Made by a program: the position numbers and the translations under genes. From NCBI GenBank assembly GCA_050741255.1, contig JBOIEQ010000126.1, positions 1-12,426 of the forward strand: a DNA stretch of 12,426 bases. Reading direction: 5' to 3'. The notes below the pieces were generated by a model. It worked only from the letters and a program-made list of their open reading frames with translations, ran no database searches and had not been told where the DNA came from. Positions 6,400-12,426 of the stretch are shown in pieces. How positions within the stretch are numbered: the stretch's first letter is position 1; every line of letters starts with the position of its first letter. This DNA comes from CAZXNF01 sp050741255 (GTDB taxonomy: Bacteria; Pseudomonadota; Gammaproteobacteria; Burkholderiales; SG8-41).

Positions 6400-7365
6400 A
6401 TGCGCACGTGGACCACGCTCGCCCTGCTGCTGTCCGCACCCGCGGCGTTCGCACAACCCGCCCCACAGTACCCGACCAAGCCGGTGCGCCTCGTCCTGCC
6501 ATTCCCGCCGGGTGGCGGCGTGGATGCCACCGGGCGCGTGCTTGCGCAGAAGCTGACGGAAGCGTGGAAACAGCAGGTGATCGTCGACAACCGTTCCGGT
6601 GCGGGCACCACCATCGGCAGCGAGATCGTCGCCCGTTCCCAGGCCGACGGTTACACGCTGCTGCTGACCAACAACGCGCTCGCGATCAGCGCGGGGCTGT
6701 ATCCGAAGCTCGGCTACGACACCGGACGCGACTTCACGCCGATCATGGAAGTGCTGCGCGCGCCTTTCGTGGTGGTGGTGCAGGCGGCGACGGGTGCGAA
6801 GTCCGTCAAGGAACTCATCGCCATGGCGAAGGCGAAGCCGGGCGAAGTCACGCTCGCCAACACCGGCGTCGGTTCCGGCCCGCATCTCGCCGGCGTGCTG
6901 TTCGCCAGCATGACGGGCACGTCGCTGAACAACATTCCATACAAGGGCGGCGGGCCGGCGATCCAGGATCTGATCGCCGGGCGGGTCAATATCCTGATCA
7001 CGACGCCGCTCGCGGCCATGCCGCACGTGCAGACCGGCCGCCTGCGCGCGCTGGCGGTGACGTCCGCGAAGCGCGCGACCATGCTGCCGGAGATCCCGAC
7101 GCTCGCCGAGGCCGGCGTGCCGGGTTACGACGTCAGCACCTGGTACCTGCTGCTCGGGCCTGCGCGGCTACCCCCGGCGATCGTGGCGAAGATCAGCGCC
7201 GACACGGCGGCTGGCCTGCGCCAGCCGGATGCGGTGAAGATTCTCGGCAGCGATGGCGCCGAACTCGTGCTGGGCACGCCGCCGGACGCCGCGGCCCTGT
7301 TGAAGTCCGAGCTCGTGCGCTGGGCCAAGGTGATCCGGGAAGCGAACGTCAAACTGGATGAATGA
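6400..7365 (+). CDS. Bug-family (TctC-like) periplasmic solute-binding protein paired with the dehalogenase-like gene
   Basis: This 321-residue periplasmic receptor has a short signal peptide, with hydrophobic residues 5-17 and a likely cut after AFA before Q19. Family motifs are YPTKPVRLVLPFPPGGGVDATGR (24-46), VDNRSGAGTTIG (62-73), DGYTLLLT (83-90) and NIPYKGGGPAIQDL in the middle. The ATG at 6400 has GGAGGAG six bases upstream, in an ACCGGAGGAG context identical to that of the preceding hydrolase. The 52-bp gap and shared orientation suggest co-transcription with the hydrolase, so the protein may recognise that enzyme's substrate or a related acid. This is inference; Bug genes are scattered widely in Burkholderiales without fixed partners. 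No TctA/TctB genes are present. The other two Bug proteins here are paralogues, not near-identical duplicates. Confidence 0.94.
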   Translation: MRTWTTLALLLSAPAAFAQPAPQYPTKPVRLVLPFPPGGGVDATGRVLAQKLTEAWKQQVIVDNRSGAGTTIGSEIVARSQADGYTLLLTNNALAISAGLYPKLGYDTGRDFTPIMEVLRAPFVVVVQAATGAKSVKELIAMAKAKPGEVTLANTGVGSGPHLAGVLFASMTGTSLNNIPYKGGGPAIQDLIAGRVNILITTPLAAMPHVQTGRLRALAVTSAKRATMLPEIPTLAEAGVPGYDVSTWYLLLGPARLPPAIVAKISADTAAGLRQPDAVKILGSDGAELVLGTPPDAAALLKSELVRWAKVIREANVKLDE

Positions 7366-7388
7366 GTCCGACGGCGGCTCGGCCACGG

Positions 7389-7394
7389 TACAAT
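7389..7394 (+). promoter_or_regulatory. Possible -10 element before the VOC gene
   Basis: TACAAT stands out in a GC-rich stretch about 35 bases before the preferred start of the VOC gene. The expected -35 position (7366-7371) shows no good match, so this is a weak candidate for an internal promoter. Confidence 0.25.
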
Positions 7395-7429
7395 CGCGGC
7401 CTCCCATCACCGCCGCCGGATCCTTCACG

Positions 7430-7846
7430 ATGTCGCCTTTCCATCTCGCGTTTCCCGTACACGACCTCGCCGCCGCGCGCCGCTTCTACGGCGGCCTGCT
7501 GGGCTGCCCCGAGGGCCGCTCGGACGCGGAGTGGATCGACTTCGACTTCTACGGCCACCAGATCGTGGCCTACCTCGCGCCGGAAGCGACGGAGAAGGCC
7601 GGCACCCGGGAGGTGGACGACGACGCCGTCCCGGTGCGCCACTTCGGGCTGGTGCTGCCGATGAAGGAGTGGGAAGTGTTGCGCGACAAACTGGTGGCGG
7701 CGGGCACGAAGTTCATCATCGAGCCGCAGTTGCGCTTCGTCGGCACCGTCGGGGAGCAGGCGAGCCTGTTCTTCCTCGACCCGTCGGGCAATGCCCTCGA
7801 ATTCAAGGCGTTCAGGGACCCGTCCCGGCTGTTCGCCACCGAATAG
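7430..7846 (+). CDS. VOC-superfamily (glyoxalase/bleomycin-resistance/dioxygenase fold) metalloprotein
   Basis: This 138-residue cytosolic protein has the vicinal-oxygen-chelate fold of two beta-alpha-beta-beta-beta modules. Likely metal ligands are H5 (FHLAFPV), H71 (RHFGLVL) and E124 (ALEFKAF); H43 lies where a further ligand could sit. LDPSGNALEF is the classic C-terminal motif and AARRFYGGLLGC the first helix. The frame is open back to an ATG at 7358, overlapping the Bug gene, but homologues start at the FHLAFPVHD region, so the ATG at 7430 is preferred despite a poor Shine-Dalgarno. Members of this family include lyases, ring-cleaving dioxygenases and binding proteins; the reaction here is not identifiable. 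It may be an independent gene rather than part of the dehalogenase-Bug pair, since a possible -10 element precedes it. Confidence 0.87.
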   Translation: MSPFHLAFPVHDLAAARRFYGGLLGCPEGRSDAEWIDFDFYGHQIVAYLAPEATEKAGTREVDDDAVPVRHFGLVLPMKEWEVLRDKLVAAGTKFIIEPQLRFVGTVGEQASLFFLDPSGNALEFKAFRDPSRLFATE

Positions 7847-7852
7847 GGCGGG

Positions 7853-7881
7853 TTGGCGGTTCGGCGGGGAGCCAGTATCAT
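7853..7881 (+). promoter_or_regulatory. Sigma70-type promoter of the TAXI TRAP binding-protein gene
   Basis: TTGGCG (7853-7858), a 17-bp spacer and TATCAT (7876-7881) make the best promoter match in the window. Transcription would start near 7888, giving a leader of about 45 bases before the ATG at 7933. Confidence 0.55.
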
Positions 7882-7932
7882 GCCCGCCGGGCTTACCACC
7901 CCCGCACGCAAACCCTATAAGAAGGAGGAGAC

Positions 7933-8895
7933 ATGAATCAGCGACTGCAAGCGCTCGTACTGGCCGCCGGGACCCTGCTCGCCGCCGGCGCTTTTGCGCA
8001 GGAAAAAATCAATCTCTCCATCGCCACCGGCGGCACCGGCGGGGTGTATTACCCCCTGGGCGGCGGCATGGCCAATGTGTTTTCCAAGACTATTCCGGGC
8101 ATGCAGGCCACCGCCGAAGTCACCGGCGGCTCGGTCGACAACATGCGCCTGATCGGCACCGGCAAGCCTTACATCGCGCTGACACAGGTCGACGCCGCGC
8201 TGGACGCGCTGGACGGGACGGGCAAGTTCACCGGCACCAAGATCCCGGTGCGGACCCTGATGGTGCTGTACACCAATTTGATGCACGCGGTGACCGTCGA
8301 GGGCACGGGGATCAACACGATCAACGACCTCAAGGGCAAGCGGGTCTCCACGGGCTCACCGGGGAGCGCCACGGAAGTGTTCGCCTTCCGCGTCCTCGAA
8401 GCCGCCGGCCTCGATCCCCAGAAGGACATCAGGAGCGAGCGGCTGGGTGCGTCGGAGTCGGCCAACGCGATGAAGGACAAGAAGATCGATGCGTTCTTCT
8501 TCGTGGCGGGCCTGCCGACCTCGGCGGTGACGGATCTGGCGGCGACCCCGGGCGTGAAGATCAAATTCCTCGATCACGCCAACCTGATCCCCGCCATGGT
8601 CAAGAAAAGCGGCGCCATCTACATCGCCGATGTCATCCCGAAGGCGACCTATCCCGGCATGGCGGCGGACAACCAGGCAACCGCCGTCACGAACCTGCTG
8701 GTGGCGAACGCGAACATGAGCGACCAGACGGCCTACAACATCGTCAAGACGATCTTCGACAAGCGTCCCGATCTGATCGCCGTGCACAAGGCGGCCGCGG
8801 ACATCACGCTCGAGAATCAGAAGCCCGGCAACTCGCCCGTGCCGTGGCATCCGGGCGCGGTCAGGTATTTCAAGGAAAAGGGACTGAAGTTCTGA
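7933..8895 (+). CDS. TAXI-family TRAP transporter solute-binding protein
   Basis: This 320-residue periplasmic receptor belongs to the TAXI class (TRAP-associated extracytoplasmic immunogenic), which delivers organic anions such as dicarboxylates or amino acids to a fused TRAP permease driven by an ion gradient. A signal peptide spans residues 1-22, with a likely cut after AFA before Q23. The hallmark ATGGTGGVYYPLGGG lies at about 31-45, followed by VTGGSVDNMRLI and LKGKRVSTGSPGSATE. Length is typical. The start has a near-ideal AAGGAGGAG (7922-7930) two bases before the ATG, suggesting high expression. A good promoter lies just upstream and an intrinsic terminator just downstream. The fused permease follows 129 bp after the stop, so the two form one transport system. 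The ligand is unknown. Confidence 0.95.
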   Translation: MNQRLQALVLAAGTLLAAGAFAQEKINLSIATGGTGGVYYPLGGGMANVFSKTIPGMQATAEVTGGSVDNMRLIGTGKPYIALTQVDAALDALDGTGKFTGTKIPVRTLMVLYTNLMHAVTVEGTGINTINDLKGKRVSTGSPGSATEVFAFRVLEAAGLDPQKDIRSERLGASESANAMKDKKIDAFFFVAGLPTSAVTDLAATPGVKIKFLDHANLIPAMVKKSGAIYIADVIPKATYPGMAADNQATAVTNLLVANANMSDQTAYNIVKTIFDKRPDLIAVHKAAADITLENQKPGNSPVPWHPGAVRYFKEKGLKF

Positions 8896-8912
8896 TCCGG
8901 GACGCGCACCAC

Positions 8913-8943
8913 ATCCCCGTCCGCGCCTGACGGGGATTTTTTT
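8913..8943 (+). terminator. Rho-independent terminator after the TAXI binding-protein gene
   Basis: ATCCCCGT (8913-8920) pairs perfectly with ACGGGGAT (8930-8937) around a 9-base loop, followed directly by a run of seven T (8937-8943). It lies 17 bases after the stop codon, between the binding-protein and permease genes. Partial read-through would give more receptor than permease. Confidence 0.85.
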
Positions 8944-9014
8944 GTACGGCTGACGCGCCGCGAAGCGCGCGCGGGGCGTGCTAGCATGAATCCGACGCGG
9001 GTCTGACGAAGGGC

Positions 9015-9020
9015 GGAGGT
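9015..9020 (+). promoter_or_regulatory. Ribosome binding site of the TRAP permease
   Basis: GGAGGT lies four bases before the ATG at 9025. It argues for that ATG over the GTG at 9019, which overlaps the site itself. Between the terminator and this point I see a TAGCAT (8982-8987) but no convincing -35 partner. Confidence 0.65.
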
Positions 9021-9024
9021 GCCA

Positions 9025-11145
9025 ATGGCGACAGAGGCGAACGGTAGGCCCGCGCGGGACGACACGCTCGTCAGCAGCGAAGGGTTGAAGAAGGCGGAAG
9101 AGTTCATCGAGGCGGAGGAAGGCGCGCTCAACCGTTACACGGGCGCGCTGGCGGTGTTCCTGACGGCCTGCGCCGTGGTGATGTCGCTGTTCCATCTCTA
9201 TGCCGCGGTCGAGATCGTGCCCGCCTACCGGCTGCGCCCGCTGCACGTCGCCTTCGCCCTGGTGCTGGTGTTCCTGCTGTTCCCGGCCCTGCCGCGCTTC
9301 CGCGACCGGCTCAAGTGGTGGGACATCCTCTTTGCCCTCGCGTCGCTCGCAGTCATCGGTTACATCCTCTATTGGGGCGACCTGCTCGGCGACCGCGCCA
9401 CCGTGCCGACCGTCACCGATCAGGTGGTGGGCGTGGCGCTGATCGCCCTGATCCTGGAGGGGAATCGCCGCAGTTCGACGTGGATACTGCCGTTCATCGT
9501 CGGGTTGTTTCTGGCCTACGCGCTGTTTGGCTCCTACCTGCCGCCGCCGTGGACGCACAAGGACTATGAAATCGGGCGGCTGGTCGGCGCGCTGTACATG
9601 ACGCTGGAAGGAATCTTCGGCGTCGCCATCGACGTGTCGTCCACGCTCATCATCCTCTTCACGATCTTCGGCGCGTTCCTGCAGTTTTCCGGCGCCGGAA
9701 AATTTTTCATCGATTTCTCGTTCGCGGCCATGGGCGGCAAGCCGTCCAGCGCGGGGCGCGCGGTGGTCCTGGGCTCGTTCCTGCTGGGAGGGCCGTCGGG
9801 GTCCGGCGTGGCGACGACGGTGACGCTCGGTTCGGTCGCCTATCCGTTGCTGGCCAAGTCCGGCTACGACAAGGAATCGGCGGGCGGGCTGCTTGCCGCG
9901 GGTGGACTCGGGGCGATCCTCTCGCCGCCGGTACTGGGCGCGGCGGCCTTCCTGATCGCGGAATTTCTCAGGATTTCGTATCTGGACGTGATCCTGATGG
10001 CCACGATCCCGACCATCCTCTTCTATCTGGCGATCTTCCTGATGGTGGAAATCGACGCGCGCAAGTTCGGCATGAAAACCATCACGCTGGCGAAGCAGCA
10101 GCGCGCGGGCGCGCTGGCGGTGCGCTACTGGTTCCATTTCGTGTCGCTGGTGGCGATTGTCGTGTTCATGCTGATGGGCTATTCGCCGGTGCTGTCGGTG
10201 TTCTACGCCACGCTCGTCACCGCCCTGCTGTCGTTCTTCCGCAGCGACTCGGCGCTCATTCCTTACGACTGGTTTCGCGGGCGGCTGCCGTGGCTCAGCG
10301 GTTTCTGGAATTCCGGGCTGATCAAGGCCCTGCAGGGCGGCTCGCTCGGCGTGCTGACCGTCGCGATGACCTGCGCCTCGGCCGGCATCATCGTCGGCGT
10401 CGTGACGCTGACCGGGCTCGGGCTCAAGTTCAGTTCCATCGTGCTCGACTACGCGGACTCCGGCGCGCATGGGCTGGTCAGCCTTTGGACGGCGCTGGGC
10501 GCGGCGGACACGCCCGCGTTGCTGCACGACATGAAGTTGCTGCTCACCGCCGTCTTCACCTCGCTGATCGTGTGGATCGTGGGCCTCGCCGTGCCCGTGA
10601 CGGCCTCCTACATCATCTGCGCCGTGATTGCGGCGCCGGCCATGATCAAACTTGGCGTGCCGGACTTTGCCGCGCACATGTTCATTTTCTATTACGCGGT
10701 GCTGTCGGAGGTTTCCCCGCCGACCGCATTGTCTCCGTTCGCGGCGGCAGCGATCACGGGCGGCGGCCCGTACCGCACGACCCTGCAATGCTGGAAGTAC
10801 ACGGCGCCGGCCTTCCTCGTCCCCTTCATGTTCGTGCTGGATCCGACGGGCGTCGGCCTGCTGCTCGACGGTTCCTTCAAGAACCTGGCGAACGCCAACT
10901 GGCTGTCGATCGCGCAGGTGACGGCGACCGCGGCGCTCGGCATCGCGGCGCTCGCCGGGGGGCTGCAGGGGTGGTTGTTCGTCAAAACCACGGTGGCGGA
11001 ACGCTGGATGCTGATCGCCGCCGGCTTGTTGCTGGTGTATCCGAGCGCAGTATCGGATGTCGCCGGGATCGGCCTGATGGTCGTCGTCGTGGTGCTGCAG
11101 AAGTTGCGGAAAGCGCCCCCTCATGCGGCTGCCGGCGGCGCTTGA
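9025..11145 (+). CDS. TRAP transporter permease, fused small (DctQ-like) and large (DctM-like) subunits, TAXI-associated type
   Basis: This 706-residue inner-membrane protein fuses the two TRAP membrane subunits, as is usual for TAXI systems. A hydrophilic, acidic cytoplasmic start (1-38, with AEEFIEAEEG) precedes hydrophobic segments at about 40-60, 73-90, 100-117 and 133-170 that form the small-subunit region. The large-subunit region runs from about 185 to the end. It contains GGPSGSGVATTVTLGSVAYP (255-274), LLAAGGLGAILSPPVLG (289-305), and the second repeat's SEVSPPTALSPFAAAAITGG (561-580). This internal pairing reflects the inverted-repeat transport core of the family. It acts with the TAXI receptor encoded upstream to import an organic anion, probably with Na+ or H+. 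The 3' end overlaps ogt by 23 bases. A GTG at 9019 is a two-residue longer alternative start. Confidence 0.94.
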   Translation: MATEANGRPARDDTLVSSEGLKKAEEFIEAEEGALNRYTGALAVFLTACAVVMSLFHLYAAVEIVPAYRLRPLHVAFALVLVFLLFPALPRFRDRLKWWDILFALASLAVIGYILYWGDLLGDRATVPTVTDQVVGVALIALILEGNRRSSTWILPFIVGLFLAYALFGSYLPPPWTHKDYEIGRLVGALYMTLEGIFGVAIDVSSTLIILFTIFGAFLQFSGAGKFFIDFSFAAMGGKPSSAGRAVVLGSFLLGGPSGSGVATTVTLGSVAYPLLAKSGYDKESAGGLLAAGGLGAILSPPVLGAAAFLIAEFLRISYLDVILMATIPTILFYLAIFLMVEIDARKFGMKTITLAKQQRAGALAVRYWFHFVSLVAIVVFMLMGYSPVLSVFYATLVTALLSFFRSDSALIPYDWFRGRLPWLSGFWNSGLIKALQGGSLGVLTVAMTCASAGIIVGVVTLTGLGLKFSSIVLDYADSGAHGLVSLWTALGAADTPALLHDMKLLLTAVFTSLIVWIVGLAVPVTASYIICAVIAAPAMIKLGVPDFAAHMFIFYYAVLSEVSPPTALSPFAAAAITGGGPYRTTLQCWKYTAPAFLVPFMFVLDPTGVGLLLDGSFKNLANANWLSIAQVTATAALGIAALAGGLQGWLFVKTTVAERWMLIAAGLLLVYPSAVSDVAGIGLMVVVVVLQKLRKAPPHAAAGGA

Positions 11146-11656
11146 CGGCTTCGAGGTCTGGTCGGAACGAGGCCGGGCACCGGGCACGGGCGGCGAGTAC
11201 CATGCCAAGCTTGCCACGCCGTTTGCCGTGCTGGGCATCCGCACGCTGGGCGTACGCGTCGACGAGATCCGTTATCTTCCCGTCGGCGCCGCGACGCTGG
11301 CGCCCGTCAACCGCACCGCCGAGCGCGTGTGCCGCGAGATCGAACGCTATCTCGACGATCCGGGGCGGCGCTTCACCATCCCTTTCACGTACGCCGGCAC
11401 GCCTTTCCAGGTCGGCGTATGGCAGGCGATCCACGGCATTCCAAGGGGCCGCGTGTTGACCTACAGCGCGGTCGCGAAGCAGCTCAAGACCGGGCCGCGT
11501 GCGGTCGGCAACGCCTGCGGCGCCAACCGCCTGCCGCTGGTGATTCCCTGCCACCGCGTCGTCGCGGCCGGTGGCATCGGCGGATTCATGGGCGTGGGCA
11601 AGGGCGCACCGATCGACATCAAGCGCTGGCTGCTGAGGCATGAAGGGGCCGGCTGA
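11123..11656 (+). CDS. ogt: Methylated-DNA--[protein]-cysteine S-methyltransferase (O6-alkylguanine-DNA alkyltransferase)
   Basis: This 177-residue DNA-repair protein transfers the alkyl group from O6-alkylguanine in DNA to its own cysteine, a one-use reaction. The active site is IPCHRV with C143 and H144; N135 (GANR) and E174 are the likely remaining members of the Asn-Cys-His-Glu network. TPFQVGVWQAIHGIPRGRVLTY is the standard entry to the C-terminal domain, and TGPRAVGNACGANR includes the DNA-binding region with the likely Arg finger R126. An N-terminal domain (about 26-85) is present, so it is Ogt-like rather than a bare domain; no AdaA part is seen. The ATG at 11123 overlaps the permease by 23 bases and has only a weak GGAAAG upstream, so coupling to the permease is likely. 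The next in-frame start (GTG, V36) would cut into the conserved fold. xerD overlaps its 3' end by 17 bases. Confidence 0.93.
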   Translation: MRLPAALDGFEVWSERGRAPGTGGEYHAKLATPFAVLGIRTLGVRVDEIRYLPVGAATLAPVNRTAERVCREIERYLDDPGRRFTIPFTYAGTPFQVGVWQAIHGIPRGRVLTYSAVAKQLKTGPRAVGNACGANRLPLVIPCHRVVAAGGIGGFMGVGKGAPIDIKRWLLRHEGAG

Positions 11657-12426
11657 CCCCCTGCTCGACGAGTTTTGCGACGCCCTGTGGCTGGAAGACG
11701 GGCTCGCGCGCACGACGCTCGCGAGCTATCGCAGCGATCTCGCCGCCTTCGCCGCGTGGCTCGCGAAGCGCGACCGCGCCCTGCTGACGGCCGACCGCGC
11801 CGATCTGCTCGAATACCTGGCGTGGCGCGTCGGCGGTCGCGCGCGCGCGGCCACCACCAGCCGGCTGCTGTCCTCCGCGAAGCGTTTTTATCCGTGGGCG
11901 CTGCGCCAGGGGAAGCTCAAGGCCGACCCCACGCTCAACATCGACGCACCGAAGCGCGCGAAGCCGCTGCCGAAGAGCCTGAGCGAGGCGGATGTGGAAA
12001 GCCTGCTGGCCGCGCCGGACGTCGCGGACGCGCGCGGGCTGCGCGACCGCGCGATGCTGGAGACGCTCTACGCGAGCGGCTTGCGGGTGTCGGAACTCAT
12101 CGGCCTCCGGCTCGCACAGGTCTCGCACGACATGGGCGTGGTGCGCGTGATGGGCAAAGGCTCGAAGGAGCGCTTGGTGCCGCTGGGCGAGGAGGCGCTG
12201 GCGTGGCTCAAGCGCTATCTTGCGGAGGCGCGACCGCCGCTGGCTGCGGGCAACGGCCAGGCGGGGGATGCCGTGTTCATTACCCGCCGCGGCGGCGCCA
12301 TGACGCGCCAGCAGTTCTGGAATCTGGTGAAGCGCTACGCGGCGGCGGGCGGCATCCGCAAGCCGATCTCGCCGCACACGCTGCGCCATGCCTTCGCTAC
12401 CCACCTGCTGAACCACGGTGCAGACT
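11640..12426 (+). CDS. xerD: Site-specific tyrosine recombinase XerD, 3' end outside the window
   Basis: The first 262 codons of a tyrosine recombinase that, with XerC, resolves chromosome dimers at dif under FtsK control. Residues 1-95 are the SAM-like core-binding domain (LLDEFCDALWLEDGLARTTL, then SYRSDLAAFAAWL). The catalytic domain starts near 112 (PKSLSEADVESLL). Catalytic residues visible are R149 (SGLRVSEL), K173 (GKGSKERLVP), H246 and R249 (SPHTLRHAFATHLLNHGAD). The second His/Trp and the Tyr nucleophile lie beyond the right edge. The ATG at 11640 overlaps ogt by 17 bases. XerD is preferred over XerC or a phage integrase because of the start, spacing and HTLRHAFATHLLNHGAD match, and because nothing else mobile is nearby. 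Overlap with ogt, which itself overlaps the permease, suggests translation from a shared message, though an internal promoter is possible. Confidence 0.92.
   Translation, partial: MKGPADPLLDEFCDALWLEDGLARTTLASYRSDLAAFAAWLAKRDRALLTADRADLLEYLAWRVGGRARAATTSRLLSSAKRFYPWALRQGKLKADPTLNIDAPKRAKPLPKSLSEADVESLLAAPDVADARGLRDRAMLETLYASGLRVSELIGLRLAQVSHDMGVVRVMGKGSKERLVPLGEEALAWLKRYLAEARPPLAAGNGQAGDAVFITRRGGAMTRQQFWNLVKRYAAAGGIRKPISPHTLRHAFATHLLNHGAD

Noticed and set aside
7051..7080. A stretch nearly identical to 658-690 (CTGCGCGCGCTGGCGGTGAC), considered as a repeat
   Set aside because: Both copies encode the conserved LRALAVT segment of Bug proteins, so paralogy and shared codon bias explain it. No flanking duplication is seen.
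8356..11244. A 962-codon open frame on the minus strand opposite the TAXI/TRAP genes
   Set aside because: It is antisense to two clearly recognisable genes. Its translation is rich in Arg, His, Gln and Asp without any domain, as expected from GC-rich codon-position bias.
11640..12426. Tyrosine recombinase as the integrase of a mobile element
   Set aside because: The sequence matches chromosomal XerD, is joined to ogt, and no tRNA, attachment repeats or mobile-element genes are present.

Overview
The window is a GC-rich, densely coding stretch of a bacterial chromosome. Three different Bug-type periplasmic binding proteins, a TAXI-type TRAP transporter and an ogt-xerD pair point to a betaproteobacterium, most likely Burkholderiales. 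That placement is inferred from gene content; there is no rRNA or other taxonomic marker. I see no tRNA, rRNA, CRISPR array, insertion sequence or integrase other than the housekeeping-type XerD.

Layout. (1) 9-983, plus strand: a Bug solute-binding protein, convergent with the next block and overlapping its stop codon. (2) 980-5155, minus strand, transcribed right to left: a Bug solute-binding protein, a GntR regulator with what looks like two winged helices, an isocitrate/isopropylmalate-type NAD-dependent decarboxylating dehydrogenase, and a mandelate-racemase-type enolase-superfamily enzyme. Gaps are 6, 53 and 22 bp, so this is probably one operon. (3) 5156-5357: a 202-bp divergent control region with a candidate minus-strand promoter and two inverted repeats. 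(4) 5358-7846, plus strand: an alpha/beta hydrolase carrying the full fluoroacetate/haloacetate dehalogenase residue set, a third Bug protein, and a small VOC metalloprotein. (5) 7853-11145: a promoter, a TAXI-family TRAP solute-binding protein, a rho-independent terminator, and the fused TRAP permease. (6) 11123-12426: ogt (O6-alkylguanine-DNA alkyltransferase) and the first 262 codons of xerD, which runs off the right end. Permease, ogt and xerD overlap one another.

How the genes may work together (inference). Blocks 2 and 4 share one control region and look like a small regulated uptake and catabolism locus for organic acids. The Bug proteins would capture carboxylates. The enolase-superfamily enzyme and the decarboxylating dehydrogenase would process a hydroxy acid, and the dehalogenase-like enzyme would release halide from a 2-haloacid or hydrolyse a related ester. 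No TctA/TctB membrane subunits for the Bug proteins lie in the window, so they would have to use a transporter encoded elsewhere or act as sensors. The most unusual combination is the dehalogenase-like gene paired with its own Bug gene, divergent from the GntR/enolase/dehydrogenase operon.
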